Part shown: positions 1 to 7,335 of the stretch, piece by piece
Layout of the letters: each line of letters opens with the position of its first letter
Numbering within the stretch: position 1 is the first letter of the stretch
Assembly (NCBI GenBank): GCA_035556395.1
Contig: DATMFB010000142.1
Location: 1 to 25,026, forward strand
Source of the DNA: 73-13 sp035556395
GTDB taxonomy: Bacteria > Actinomycetota > Actinomycetes > Actinomycetales > Microbacteriaceae
DNA: 25,026 bases
Direction of reading: 5' to 3'
The notes under the pieces: generated by a model
The model's database searches: none
What the model was told of the DNA's origin: nothing
What the model saw: only the letters and a program-made list of their open reading frames with translations
Made by a program: the position numbers and the translations under genes

Positions 1-1
1 T

Positions 2-82
2 GGGTACAACGCGCTCGAGGGGACGTTCCTCGGTGGATGCCTCTTCTCCGGCCGTGCGGCCGGCCGTTCGATGACGGGCTGA
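2..82 (+). CDS. FAD-dependent dehydrogenase, C-terminal end (partial)
   Basis: Only the last 26 codons are in the window; the frame runs open from base 2 to a TGA at 80-82. The visible peptide contains GTFLGGCLFSGRAAGRS, which resembles the C-terminal FAD-contacting strand and helix of fumarate-reductase/3-ketosteroid-dehydrogenase-type flavoproteins (a G-T-F-x-G-x-x-x-x-S-G-R-x-A-G-R pattern). The rest of the protein lies left of the window, so substrate and start cannot be judged. The stop is two bases from the stop of the convergent antiporter gene, leaving no room for a separate terminator. Confidence 0.6.
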   Translation, partial: GYNALEGTFLGGCLFSGRAAGRSMTG

Positions 83-84
83 GC

Positions 85-1296
85 TCAGTCCGCGGGCGTC
101 GAGATCGGCTTGCTCGCCCGCGCGCGCACCGCGTTCTTGAACCACCGGGTGTCGGGGATGCGCGCGAGCAGTGGCCCGGCGAGGATCGTGATGAGCACGT
201 AGGCGGTCGTCGTCGACACGATGTACTGCGCGAGCGCGGGGTCCCCGGCGGACAGCGCGGTCGCTGCGAGCCCCGCGATGACGATCGAGAACTCCCCGCG
301 CGGCGTCAGCGCGAAGCCCGCGCGCCACCGACCGGCGACGCCGACTCCCGACGCTCTCGCCGCGAGATACCCGGTCAGGACCTTCGTACCCATCGTGACG
401 ACCGCGAGGGCGAGTGCCGGCAGCAGCACGGGGACGAGTGTCCCGGGCGCCGTCACGATGCCGAAGTAGACGAAGAAGATCGTCGCGAAGAGATCGCGCA
501 GCGGCGCGAGGACTCGGACGGCCTCCTCGGCGACCTGGCCGGTGATCGCGATGCCGACGAGGAACGCGCCGACCGCGGTCGACACCTTGAGCTCGGAGGA
601 GATGCCGCCGACGAGCATCGTCAGGCCGAGCACGCCGATCAGCAGCGACTCGAGGTGATGGATCGAGAAGACGCGGGAGATGGTCTTGCCGAAGCGCAGC
701 GCGATGAACAGGATGACGAGGACCGCGACGACCGCGATCGCGACCGTGACGGCGGCCTGGGCGATCGCCTCGCCGACGACGATCGCGGAGACGATCGGCA
801 GATAGAACGCCATCGCGAGGTCCTCGATGACGAGGACCGAGAGGATGGTCGGCGTCTCGCGGTTGCCGAGCCGGCGCAGATCCCGCAGCATCTTCGCGAC
901 GACGCCGGACGAGCTCACCCAGGTGATGCCGGCGAACGCGACGGCCGCGATCGGCCCCCAGCCCATGATCAGGGCGAACGCGGCGCCGGGCACGGCGTTC
1001 AGCAGCGCGTCCCACAGTCCGGAGTACTTCGCCTGCTTGAGTCCCTTGACGAGCTCCGAGGGGGAGTACTCGAGGCCGAGCATGACGAGCAGCAGCACGA
1101 CGCCGATCTCGGAGCCGATGTGGAAGAACTCCATGCTCGCGTCGAGCGGGATGAGTCCGCCCTCGCCGACGACGAGTCCGGCGGCGAGGTAGAGCGGGAT
1201 CGGGGAGACGCCGACGCGGTTCGCGATGCGCGCGAGAATGCTCAGGACAAGCAGAAGAGCGCCGACCTCGATGAGGAGTACGGCGGTCTCGTGCAC
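85..1296 (-). CDS. CPA2-family cation:proton antiporter (KhtU/Kef-like)
   Basis: A 403-residue polytopic membrane protein made almost wholly of hydrophobic helices. It matches the monovalent cation:proton antiporter-2 (Kef/KhtU) family: an N-terminal helix pair, a mid-protein segment with VSSSGVVAKMLRDL (the helix-break region of Kef-type exchangers), and a C-terminal TPRGEFSIVIAG motif typical of the family. It has no C-terminal RCK/KTN domain of its own; that role falls to the separate upstream gene at 1300-1794, as in the KhtT-KhtU arrangement. The start is a GTG three bases after the upstream stop, so the two are cotranscribed. The likely role is K+(or Na+)/H+ exchange across the cytoplasmic membrane under alkaline or electrophile stress. 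Ion specificity cannot be read from sequence. Confidence 0.85.
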   Translation of the reverse strand: MHETAVLLIEVGALLLVLSILARIANRVGVSPIPLYLAAGLVVGEGGLIPLDASMEFFHIGSEIGVVLLLVMLGLEYSPSELVKGLKQAKYSGLWDALLNAVPGAAFALIMGWGPIAAVAFAGITWVSSSGVVAKMLRDLRRLGNRETPTILSVLVIEDLAMAFYLPIVSAIVVGEAIAQAAVTVAIAVVAVLVILFIALRFGKTISRVFSIHHLESLLIGVLGLTMLVGGISSELKVSTAVGAFLVGIAITGQVAEEAVRVLAPLRDLFATIFFVYFGIVTAPGTLVPVLLPALALAVVTMGTKVLTGYLAARASGVGVAGRWRAGFALTPRGEFSIVIAGLAATALSAGDPALAQYIVSTTTAYVLITILAGPLLARIPDTRWFKNAVRARASKPISTPAD

Positions 1297-1299
1297 GGC

Positions 1300-1794
1300 T
1301 TAGCGCGGGCCTCGGTCGATGATGTCGACGAGCGCGTCGAGACCCTTGCGCGTGCCGACGGCGACGACGACGTCGCCCGGCTCGAAGACGGTTTCCGGCC
1401 CCGGCGACGGGATGACCTGTCCGCCGCGCGCGATCGCCACGATCGAGGAGCCCGTGACGGTGCGCGCCCGCGTGTCGCCCATGGGTCGGCCGACGAAGCC
1501 GCTGCCGACCGGGAGCGAGATCTCCTCGGTGTAGAGGCCGAGCCCGGTATCGCCGAGGCCCGTGATCTTGCTCAGCGTGACGGACGCGCCGAGGATCTCG
1601 CCGATCGTCGTCGCCTCATCGTCGGTCAGGGCGATCGACTCGGTGCAGGCATCCGGATCATCGCTGTCGAAGAGCGCGATGTCCCGCTCGCCCGAGCGGT
1701 AGGTGATGACGGAGATCCGGCGACCGCCCGCAGTCAGGATGTCGTTCCGGACGCCGATGCCCGGGAGGTCGACTCGCTCGATGCGCACACCCAC
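1300..1794 (-). CDS. TrkA-C (RCK_C) domain regulatory subunit of the antiporter (KhtT-like)
   Basis: 164 residues when started at the GTG at 1794; a second in-frame GTG at 1788 is equally possible. An open frame continues to 1863, but those codons look like promoter DNA. The N-terminal 70 residues (RIERVDLPGIGVR..., then DDPDACTESIALTDDEA) match the amino-terminal part of antiporter regulatory subunits. Residues about 82-161 form an RCK_C/TrkA-C domain, with ARTVTGSSIVAI, a PSPGPETVFEPGD segment and a closing VVVAVGT. This domain binds small ligands (nucleotides, K+) and gates the partner antiporter. The stop sits three bases before the antiporter start. A TATGCT hexamer eight bases upstream of the 1794 GTG suggests a leaderless or near-leaderless message. 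Confidence 0.85.
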   Translation of the reverse strand: MGVRIERVDLPGIGVRNDILTAGGRRISVITYRSGERDIALFDSDDPDACTESIALTDDEATTIGEILGASVTLSKITGLGDTGLGLYTEEISLPVGSGFVGRPMGDTRARTVTGSSIVAIARGGQVIPSPGPETVFEPGDVVVAVGTRKGLDALVDIIDRGPR

Positions 1795-1802
1795 GGCGAC
1801 TG

Positions 1803-1808
1803 AGCATA
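1803..1808 (-). promoter_or_regulatory. Likely -10 element of the khtT-like/antiporter operon
   Basis: TATGCT on the minus strand ends eight bases before the GTG at 1794. No good -35 is seen. The spacing predicts a transcript start at or just before the start codon. Confidence 0.4.
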
Positions 1809-1850
1809 GCAATCGCTGAGTAGGGAATCGGACGCGGACGCGGGACGGGT

Positions 1851-2465
1851 ATGCGATGGGCATGGGACGATGGAGGGGTGCGCCGCCCGGGTCCGATTCA
1901 AGCGCTGCGCGGCCTGGTCGCCGGCGTGCTGACGACCTTCCTCGCGCTGCTCTTCCATGTCATCGGTGGTGGCACCTCGCCGGGCGCGCTCGCCGTCGCG
2001 ATCTGCGGCGCAGCGGTCTGCTGGGTCGCGATGCTCGTCGGACGGTCCCGGCCGTCGTTGCCCCTGCTCATCGCGTCGATCGGCGTGGCGCAGGTCGTCC
2101 TGCACACCGCGTTCTCGATGGCGACCGCGACGGCGACCATCTCCGGGCAGGCGCACGCGGGCCATGACGATCTCGTCGTCGTCGCGATGGGCGACGGGCA
2201 TGCGATGTGGCCGGCCCACCTCCTCGCGGGGGTGCTCACGATCGTCGCGATCCGCCGCGGAGAGCTCGTGCTGCGCCGACTCCTCGAGCTCGCCGGCATC
2301 GCCGCCGGGGCACTCGTGCGACTCGTCGTCGCGGTGCTCGGGGTCGCGCCGCGGCCGCGCATCGTCCGCACGTCTCCGGTCGCGTTCTCCGCGTGCCGAA
2401 TCGGCGCCGCCCAGGCGCTCGGCTCCGTCGTGCGGCGCAGGGGTCCTCCGGCGCTCGCCGCCTGA
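1851..2465 (+). CDS. Five-helix membrane protein of unknown function, next to ycnI
   Basis: 204 residues from the ATG at 1851. A GTG at 1878 gives a more typical membrane-protein N-terminus (VRRPGPIQALRG...), and neither start has a well-spaced ribosome site. About five hydrophobic helices are visible. Between helices 3 and 4 lies a His/Met/Asp-bearing loop with AHAGHDD, MGDGHAMW and AHLLAG, which looks metal-facing. I do not recognise a named family. It sits just upstream of and codirectional with the YcnI-type gene, suggesting a shared copper-related role; that is inference from context. The C-terminal 40 residues after the last helix are basic and low-complexity, probably cytoplasmic. It is transcribed divergently from the antiporter operon. 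Confidence 0.7.
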   Translation: MRWAWDDGGVRRPGPIQALRGLVAGVLTTFLALLFHVIGGGTSPGALAVAICGAAVCWVAMLVGRSRPSLPLLIASIGVAQVVLHTAFSMATATATISGQAHAGHDDLVVVAMGDGHAMWPAHLLAGVLTIVAIRRGELVLRRLLELAGIAAGALVRLVVAVLGVAPRPRIVRTSPVAFSACRIGAAQALGSVVRRRGPPALAA

Positions 2466-2484
2466 CCGACCCCACACCAGCTCT

Positions 2485-2522
2485 GCGCGCCGCGTGATCG
2501 CGGCCCTGCCGCCGCGGCGCGC
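2485..2522. promoter_or_regulatory. GC-rich hairpin in the gap before the ycnI-like gene
   Basis: A perfect 10-bp inverted repeat, GCGCGCCGCG (2485-2494) and CGCGGCGCGC (2513-2522), with an 18-base loop. It lies between the membrane protein and the ycnI-like gene. It could be an attenuator, an RNA-stability hairpin or a Rho-independent-like terminator without a U-tract; nothing decides between these. Confidence 0.35.
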
Positions 2523-2543
2523 TCGAAACACTAAGGAATCCGC

Positions 2544-3212
2544 ATGTCCAAGCACACTCATCCCCGCGCGCGCCTCGGCGCCATCGCGGGAGCGGCCATC
2601 GCACTCGCGGCGGCCGGCGCCCTCGTCGTCGCGAGTCCCGCGGCGGCCCACGTCCACGTCGACGGCGATGCCGTCCCGGGCTCGCGGACCACGGCGACGT
2701 TCCGCGTCCCGACCGAGTCCGACACCGCGTCGACCATCTCGATCACGGTCGCGCTGCCGACCGACACGCCGATCACCTCGGTCCGGGCGCTGACGAAGCC
2801 CGGCTGGGCGTTCGAGGCCGAGCGCGTCGACCTCGACACGCCCGTCGTGATCGGCGACGTCACGATCACGAGCGCCTACGGCTCGATCAGCTGGACGGCG
2901 ACCGGCGACGGCATCGCGCCGGGGGAGTACGACGAGTTCGTCGTGCAGCTCGGCCCGGTCCCGGACCAGGCGGAGCTCGTGCTCCCCACTGCGCAGGGCT
3001 ACAGCGACGGCACGGTCGTCGCGTGGGACGAGCTCGGGGAGCACGGTTCGGAGGCCGAGCGCCCCGCGCCCGTCCTCGCGATCGGTTCGGGCGCGGCCGA
3101 CACGCCGGTCGACGGTCTCGCGATCACGGGCGTCGTGCTCGGCGGGCTCGGTCTCATCGCCGGCATCGTCGCGCTCGTCCTCGTTGCGGGCGCGAGGCGC
3201 CGGGCGGGCTGA
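2544..3212 (+). CDS. YcnI family (DUF1775) copper-binding protein
   Basis: 222 residues with a good ribosome site (AAGGAA) upstream of ATG 2544. Residues 1-35 are a signal peptide (basic start, alanine-rich core, SPAAA). Cleavage there would expose His36 (HVHVDGD), the amino-terminal His used by YcnI proteins to bind Cu(II). The DUF1775 beta-sandwich follows: FRVPTESDTASTISITVALP, TKPGWAFEAERVD, ISWTATGDGIAPGEYDEFVVQLG, and a W-bearing strand (VAWDELGE). A C-terminal hydrophobic helix followed by ARRRAG anchors it on the outer face of the membrane. In Bacillus the family sits with a copper importer; here the only partner is the preceding membrane protein. The likely role is extracytoplasmic copper binding or delivery. 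Confidence 0.88.
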   Translation: MSKHTHPRARLGAIAGAAIALAAAGALVVASPAAAHVHVDGDAVPGSRTTATFRVPTESDTASTISITVALPTDTPITSVRALTKPGWAFEAERVDLDTPVVIGDVTITSAYGSISWTATGDGIAPGEYDEFVVQLGPVPDQAELVLPTAQGYSDGTVVAWDELGEHGSEAERPAPVLAIGSGAADTPVDGLAITGVVLGGLGLIAGIVALVLVAGARRRAG

Positions 3213-3222
3213 GCCGGCACGA

Positions 3223-3262
3223 CACGTGTGCGGGGGCGGCGGTGACCGCCCCCGCACGCGTG
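3223..3262. terminator. Strong hairpin terminator after the ycnI-like gene
   Basis: A 17-bp stem with one G-T pair: CACGTGTGCGGGGGCGG (3223-3239) against CCGCCCCCGCACGCGTG (3246-3262), with a 6-base loop. It follows the ycnI stop by 10 bases. No long U-tract follows; instead the -10 element of the exporter gene abuts it. Confidence 0.6.
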
Positions 3263-3263
3263 C

Positions 3264-3285
3264 TATAGTTGATCAGTGTCAACTA
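3264..3285 (+). promoter_or_regulatory. Promoter and probable MarR operator of the exporter-marR operon
   Basis: TATAGT (3264-3269) lies exactly six bases before the GTG start at 3276, so the message is probably leaderless. A perfect dyad TAGTTGA-N6-TCAACTA occupies 3266-3285, covering the -10, the transcript start and the start codon, which lies in the spacer. A GTGACC at 3242-3247 could be the -35 (16-base spacing). Twenty-base dyads containing TTGA/TCAA half-sites are typical of MarR operators, and a MarR gene is the second gene of the operon. Autorepression is inferred. Confidence 0.6.
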
Positions 3286-4982
3286 CTACGACGGTGACCG
3301 CTTCGGTCCCGACCATGAACCACCGACAGGTCATCCAGGCGCTCATCGCGCTGATGTCGGCCTTTTTCGTCCTGATCCTGTCCGGCACGGTCGTCGCGAC
3401 CTCGTTGCCCGTCATCGTCAGCGACCTCGGGGGCACGCAGTCGGACTACACGTGGATCGTCACGGCCAACTTCCTGACGATGGCGATCTCCACCCCCATC
3501 TGGGGCAAGCTCGCCGACATCTTCAGCCGCAAGGCGCTCATCCAGAGCTCGCTCGCGATCTTCACCATCGCCACCGTCGTCGCCGGCTTCGCGCCCACGG
3601 CCGGCTGGCTCATCGCCTGCCGCTTCTTCCAGGGCATCGGCGTCGGCGGCATGATGGCGCTCGGCATGGTCGCCATCGCGGACATGGTCAGCCCGCGTGA
3701 GCGCGGGCGCTACATGGGCATCATGGGCGCGATCATGGGCATCGCCCAGATCGGCGGCCCGCTGCTCGGCGGCGTCGTGACCGACGGCCTCGGCTGGCAG
3801 TGGAACTTCTTCCTCCCCATCCCCGTCGCGGTCGTCGCGTTTCTGCTCATGCAGTTCACGCTGCACCTGCCGAAGCACCGCAGGAAGATCAAGATCGACT
3901 ACCTCGGCGCGATCCTGCTCACCGCGAGCATGGGCCTCATCCTCGTCTGGATGAGCCTCGGGGGAAAGGACGCGGCCACCGGCGGCTTCCCCTGGGACTC
4001 GGTCGAGAGCATCGTGATGATCACGGTCGGCGGCGTGCTCCTCGTGGCAACGGTCCTCTGGGAGCTGTTCGGGACGAAGGAGCCGATCGTGCCCCTGCGC
4101 CTCTTCGCCCAGCGCACCTTCGCACTCGCGACCGTCGCGTCGCTCTCCGTCGGCGTCACGATGTTCGGCGCCGCCGTCTTCCTCAGCCAGTACCTGCAGA
4201 TCGCGCGCGGCATGACGCCGACCGAGTCGGGCCTCTTCACCATCCCGATGGTCGTCGGCTCCCTCCTCGCGTCCCTCATCTTCGGGCAGCTCATCACCCG
4301 CACCGGCCGGTGGAAGGGGCTCGTCATCTTCGCGGCGGCGGCCCTCGTCGTCGGACTCGCGCTCATGGGCACCATCCACTACGACACCTCGATGTGGCTC
4401 GTCGGCCTCTACATGGGCCTCCTCGGCATCGGCACCGGTGGTCTGCTGCAGAACCTCGTGCTCGTGACGCAGAACCAGCTGCCTGCGAAGCAGCTCGGCG
4501 CCGGGACCGGGGCGATCACGTTCTTCCGCAGCCTCGGCGGGACGGTCGGCATCGCGGCGCTCGGAAGCCTCCTCGGCACCTGGGTCGCCGAGAAGATCAA
4601 GGTCGGGATGGCCGCGATCCTCCCGACCGCCATGAGCGATCCGACGTGCGCCGACAGCCTCGTCGCACTGCAGAGCGGCAGCCTGCCGCACACGGCGACG
4701 CTCTGCGATCCGCTGCGGGTCGTCATCGAGAGCTCCTACGGCGACTCGATCGCCGCGCTCTTCTGGGTGTGCGTGCCGCTCGCCCTCGTCTCGCTCCTCG
4801 CGGTGCTCTTCCTGCCGAACAAGTCGCTCTCGCGCAAGACGGGCGCGCAGCAGCTCGAGGAGGAGCTCGGGGCCGAGTTCATCGCGTTGGCGCCGAGCGA
4901 CGCCGAGGGCCTCGCCCCGGTCGAGGGCGGCGTGCTCATCGGGGAGAATGATGGTCATGACGAGCCAGGCGCCCGCGGCTGA
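3276..4982 (+). CDS. DHA2 (EmrB/QacA-type) major facilitator multidrug exporter
   Basis: 568 residues, the usual size for 14-helix drug:H+ antiporters. The start is the GTG at 3276. Helix 1 begins near residue 22 (ALIALMSAFFVLILSGTVVA). Motif A is at about residues 77-89 (GKLADIFSRKALI). Motif C is the GIAQIGGPLLGG segment, followed by a WQWNFF motif after helix 5. A long, less hydrophobic loop near the last helices (residues about 445-480) holds two cysteines. The C-terminal 50 residues are acidic and cytoplasmic. It should export hydrophobic or cationic drugs from the cytoplasm using the proton gradient. It overlaps the downstream marR gene by 35 bases and is probably induced by a ligand of that repressor. 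Confidence 0.92.
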   Translation: MSTTTTVTASVPTMNHRQVIQALIALMSAFFVLILSGTVVATSLPVIVSDLGGTQSDYTWIVTANFLTMAISTPIWGKLADIFSRKALIQSSLAIFTIATVVAGFAPTAGWLIACRFFQGIGVGGMMALGMVAIADMVSPRERGRYMGIMGAIMGIAQIGGPLLGGVVTDGLGWQWNFFLPIPVAVVAFLLMQFTLHLPKHRRKIKIDYLGAILLTASMGLILVWMSLGGKDAATGGFPWDSVESIVMITVGGVLLVATVLWELFGTKEPIVPLRLFAQRTFALATVASLSVGVTMFGAAVFLSQYLQIARGMTPTESGLFTIPMVVGSLLASLIFGQLITRTGRWKGLVIFAAAALVVGLALMGTIHYDTSMWLVGLYMGLLGIGTGGLLQNLVLVTQNQLPAKQLGAGTGAITFFRSLGGTVGIAALGSLLGTWVAEKIKVGMAAILPTAMSDPTCADSLVALQSGSLPHTATLCDPLRVVIESSYGDSIAALFWVCVPLALVSLLAVLFLPNKSLSRKTGAQQLEEELGAEFIALAPSDAEGLAPVEGGVLIGENDGHDEPGARG

Positions 4983-5436
4983 CCGCGACGAGAGCGCGGC
5001 CGTCGACGCGCTCGAGGCCGCGTTCCGCCGAGTCACCCAGGTCGTCAAGCGCACCGTCGGGTCGATCGCGACAAGGGTCCACCCGGAGCTGCGCCACGCC
5101 GGGTGGGTCGTCTTCACGGTCGTCCACCGCGGCGGGGTCGACGGGCAGCCGGTGACCGTTGGCGAGATCATCGCCGAGACCGGCATGGACAAGTCCGTCG
5201 TCAGCCGGCAGCTGCGCGCGCTCAACGACTGGGGACTCGTCGAGATGAGCCGCTCGGCGGCCGACGCGCGTGTCGTCGTCGTCGAGCCGACCCAGCTCGC
5301 GCGGGAACGGTTCCGAGCGGTGCGCGCGCGGCAGCGCGAGTTCTACGGCACGATCCTCGCGGACTGGTCGGAGGCGGACGTCGAGAAGCTCGAGGAGCTC
5401 CTCAACCGGCTCGCCGACGTCATCACCGACTTCTGA
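4948..5436 (+). CDS. MarR family transcriptional regulator
   Basis: 162 residues from 4948. ATGs at 4951 and 4957 are in frame, and the GGGGAG at 4941-4946 is best spaced for 4951 or 4957. Helices at about residues 18-60 give the dimer region. A winged helix-turn-helix at about 70-112 holds TVGEIIAETGMDKSVVSRQL (recognition helix DKSVVSRQLRAL) and the wing SRSAADARVVVVEPT, and a C-terminal dimerisation helix closes the protein. It overlaps the end of the exporter gene, so the two are coupled. It probably represses the operon through the dyad at 3266-3285. Its 3' end overlaps the convergent App1-like gene by 14 bases. Confidence 0.9.
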   Translation: MMVMTSQAPAADRDESAAVDALEAAFRRVTQVVKRTVGSIATRVHPELRHAGWVVFTVVHRGGVDGQPVTVGEIIAETGMDKSVVSRQLRALNDWGLVEMSRSAADARVVVVEPTQLARERFRAVRARQREFYGTILADWSEADVEKLEELLNRLADVITDF

Positions 5437-6481
5437 CGATTCCTGCCCCGATGAGCTGGTCGAGGAGCCCCGCGCCGTCGGGGGCGAAGAACCAGCGCAC
5501 CGGCGACTGCGTCTCGAGGTCCGCCGCCCGCTTGCGGCCGCCCGCGAGCACGGCCTCGCCCGTCGAGAGCTGACGGATGCAGACCGCCGCGACGTTCCGA
5601 GGGTGCTCCTTCGCGAACTCCGCGTAGATCGCCTCGTCATGCTGGCCGTCGTCGCCGAAGAGCAGCCAGCGGACGTTCGGGAACTCGCCGGCGAGCCGGC
5701 GGAGCTGATCGCGCTTGTGGTCCCTACCGCTGCGGAAGAACCGATCGTGCGTCGGGCCCCAGTCCGTCAGCAGGAACGGCCCCGGCGGGAAGAGGTTGCG
5801 GGTGAGGAACCGGTGCAGCGTCGGCGCGATGTTCCACGCCCCGGTCGAGAGGTACATGATCGGTGCGCCGGTGTGCTCGCGGCGGATGCGCTCGTAGAGG
5901 ACCGACATGCCCGACACCTGGATGCGGGCGTGCTCGTCGACGATGAACGTGTTCCACGCGGCGACGAGCGGGCGGGGCAGCGCCGTGACCCAGACCGTGT
6001 CGTCGACGTCGGAGATGAGGCCGAACCGCTCCTGCGGCTCGACGATGAAGACCCGCGACGAGACCGTCTCGGCGTCCGTGACCGAGAGGTCGATCGTGTT
6101 CCAGCCGGACGGGAGCTCCACCTGGACCGTGACGTCGACGACGCCGCCCCGGTCGATCGGCACCGTGAAGGTCTCCGAGCCGACGCGCACGTGCAGCTCG
6201 GTGTCGTCCGTCGGGACGCTCAGGAAGCTGCGCCAGCCGCGCACTTTCTCCGCGCGCTGCGCGGCAGGCGCGTCGGGCTTGGCGAGGACGACCCGGGCGA
6301 GGATCCGGACCCAGTCGGGGGAGCCGTAGCCGGTGTAGGCGAGGATCGTGTTGACCCGCCCCCGCCGTCGGGCGCGGCGCTGCCGCCAGCGATGCAGCGC
6401 GTCCTCGACACGTGCCGCGAAGTGCTTCTTCGTGCGGCCCCCGCTCGCTGCCGGGTCAGACGGACTCGTCGTCTCGGACAT
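5423..6481 (-). CDS. App1-like (DUF2183) HAD-fold phosphatidate phosphatase
   Basis: 352 residues. The first 40 are basic (RWRQRRARRRGR), suggesting membrane-surface contact. A beta-rich domain (about 45-150) precedes the catalytic DUF2183 domain. That domain begins with FGLISDVDDTVW; DVDDT at 158-162 is the HAD nucleophile motif (D-x-D-x-T). It continues with MYLSTGAWN, LLTDWGPTHDRFFRSG, the lysine-bearing HKRDQL segment and LFGDDGQHDEAIY. Yeast App1 is a Mg2+-dependent phosphatidate phosphatase; bacterial relatives are mostly untested. The gene overlaps the upstream dedA-like gene by 26 bases, so the two are translationally coupled, fitting a membrane-lipid role. Confidence 0.85.
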   Translation of the reverse strand: MSETTSPSDPAASGGRTKKHFAARVEDALHRWRQRRARRRGRVNTILAYTGYGSPDWVRILARVVLAKPDAPAAQRAEKVRGWRSFLSVPTDDTELHVRVGSETFTVPIDRGGVVDVTVQVELPSGWNTIDLSVTDAETVSSRVFIVEPQERFGLISDVDDTVWVTALPRPLVAAWNTFIVDEHARIQVSGMSVLYERIRREHTGAPIMYLSTGAWNIAPTLHRFLTRNLFPPGPFLLTDWGPTHDRFFRSGRDHKRDQLRRLAGEFPNVRWLLFGDDGQHDEAIYAEFAKEHPRNVAAVCIRQLSTGEAVLAGGRKRAADLETQSPVRWFFAPDGAGLLDQLIGAGIVRSR

Positions 6482-7187
6482 CGACGTCTATCCTGCCACC
6501 GGTCGGGTCCGAGTCGGACCCCTCGACGGCATCCGGGCCCTCGGTCTTGGAAAGACGTCGCTTCACGAGCCAGACGATGACGAAGAAGAGGGCGATCAAG
6601 CCGGCGAAGACGTAGCCGGCGTAGTGGAGATTGTTGACGAGGAGCTCGCGGAACGCGATGCCGGCGAAGGTCCCCGCGGTCACGTACGCCACGCCCCAGA
6701 TGATCGCGGCCGGGGTCGCCCAGAGCATGAAGCGCCGGTAGCGCATCGTCGACATGCCGACCGTGACCGGCATGAGGGCGTGGAGGACGGGCAGGAATCG
6801 GCTCACGAAGACCGCGATCCCGCCGCGGCGGGCGACATACGCTGCGGCGCGGTCCCAGTTGGGGCCGATGCGGCGCCCGAGCCTGGAGCGCCGGAGCGCG
6901 GGCCCCACCCAGCGGCCGAGGAAGAACCCGACGGACTGGCCCGCGAGCGAGCCGACGATGACGACCACCAGCAGCACCGTGAAGTGGATCGGGTCGTAGA
7001 CGCTCGTCGCGGCGGCGACGACGATCGTGTCGCCCGGGATGATGAGTCCGATGAAGAGCGTAGTCTCGAGGAAGATCCCGATGCCGGCGGCGACCGTGCT
7101 CCACACCGGCCCGATCGCGACGACGACGTCGAGGACCCAGGCGATGATCTGGGACAGCCATACGCCGAACGCCTCGAACGGATTCAC
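6456..7187 (-). CDS. DedA family (VTT domain) membrane protein
   Basis: 243 residues from the GTG at 7187. The open frame extends to 7271 but would run through promoter and repeat DNA. The DedA/VTT fold shows as re-entrant hairpins with FLETTLFIGLIIPGDTI (E41, D53) and a central VSRFLPVLHALMPVTVGMS (R130), residues corresponding to those essential in E. coli DedA proteins. At least four membrane segments are visible, and the tail is acidic. Family members move lipids such as undecaprenyl phosphate or phospholipids across the bilayer. The start fits a leaderless pattern (GATACT, six bases, GTG). It heads an operon with the App1-like phosphatase. Confidence 0.9.
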   Translation of the reverse strand: MNPFEAFGVWLSQIIAWVLDVVVAIGPVWSTVAAGIGIFLETTLFIGLIIPGDTIVVAAATSVYDPIHFTVLLVVVIVGSLAGQSVGFFLGRWVGPALRRSRLGRRIGPNWDRAAAYVARRGGIAVFVSRFLPVLHALMPVTVGMSTMRYRRFMLWATPAAIIWGVAYVTAGTFAGIAFRELLVNNLHYAGYVFAGLIALFFVIVWLVKRRLSKTEGPDAVEGSDSDPTGGRIDVDVRDDESV

Positions 7188-7193
7188 CCGCCC

Positions 7194-7199
7194 AGTATC
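7194..7199 (-). promoter_or_regulatory. -10 element of the dedA/app1-like operon
   Basis: GATACT on the minus strand is followed by six bases and the GTG at 7187, the spacing seen at the other leaderless starts in this window. Confidence 0.45.
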
Positions 7200-7260
7200 C
7201 ACGCCCTCCCACCGCGTTCTCCTCGCGTTCTCCTCCTTCTTCCTTCCTTGCTCCTTCCGC

Positions 7261-7317
7261 TCCGGTGTCACTTATGGCTGGAATACCCCGCTCATTCCGA
7301 CCACGAGTGACACCGGA
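7261..7317. repeat. 57-bp dispersed palindrome, copy 1
   Basis: Arms 7261-7284 and 7294-7317 pair at 20 of 24 positions around a 9-base loop. The left arm begins TCCGGTGTCACTTATGGCTG. It lies between the divergent dedA-like and pabB genes, ending about six bases before the GGAG that serves pabB. A near-identical dyad is at 23254-23310. Confidence 0.75.
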
Positions 7318-7335
7318 ACCCCGGAGAATGAGTGG

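Noticed and set aside
37..1803. 588-codon open frame on the plus strand opposite the antiporter operon
   Set aside because: Its product is a low-complexity Arg/Asp/Glu string typical of the antisense of GC-rich genes, and the minus-strand products match real families.
3279..5225. 648-codon minus-strand frame opposite the exporter gene
   Set aside because: Asp/Glu/Arg-rich antisense shadow with no recognisable domain.
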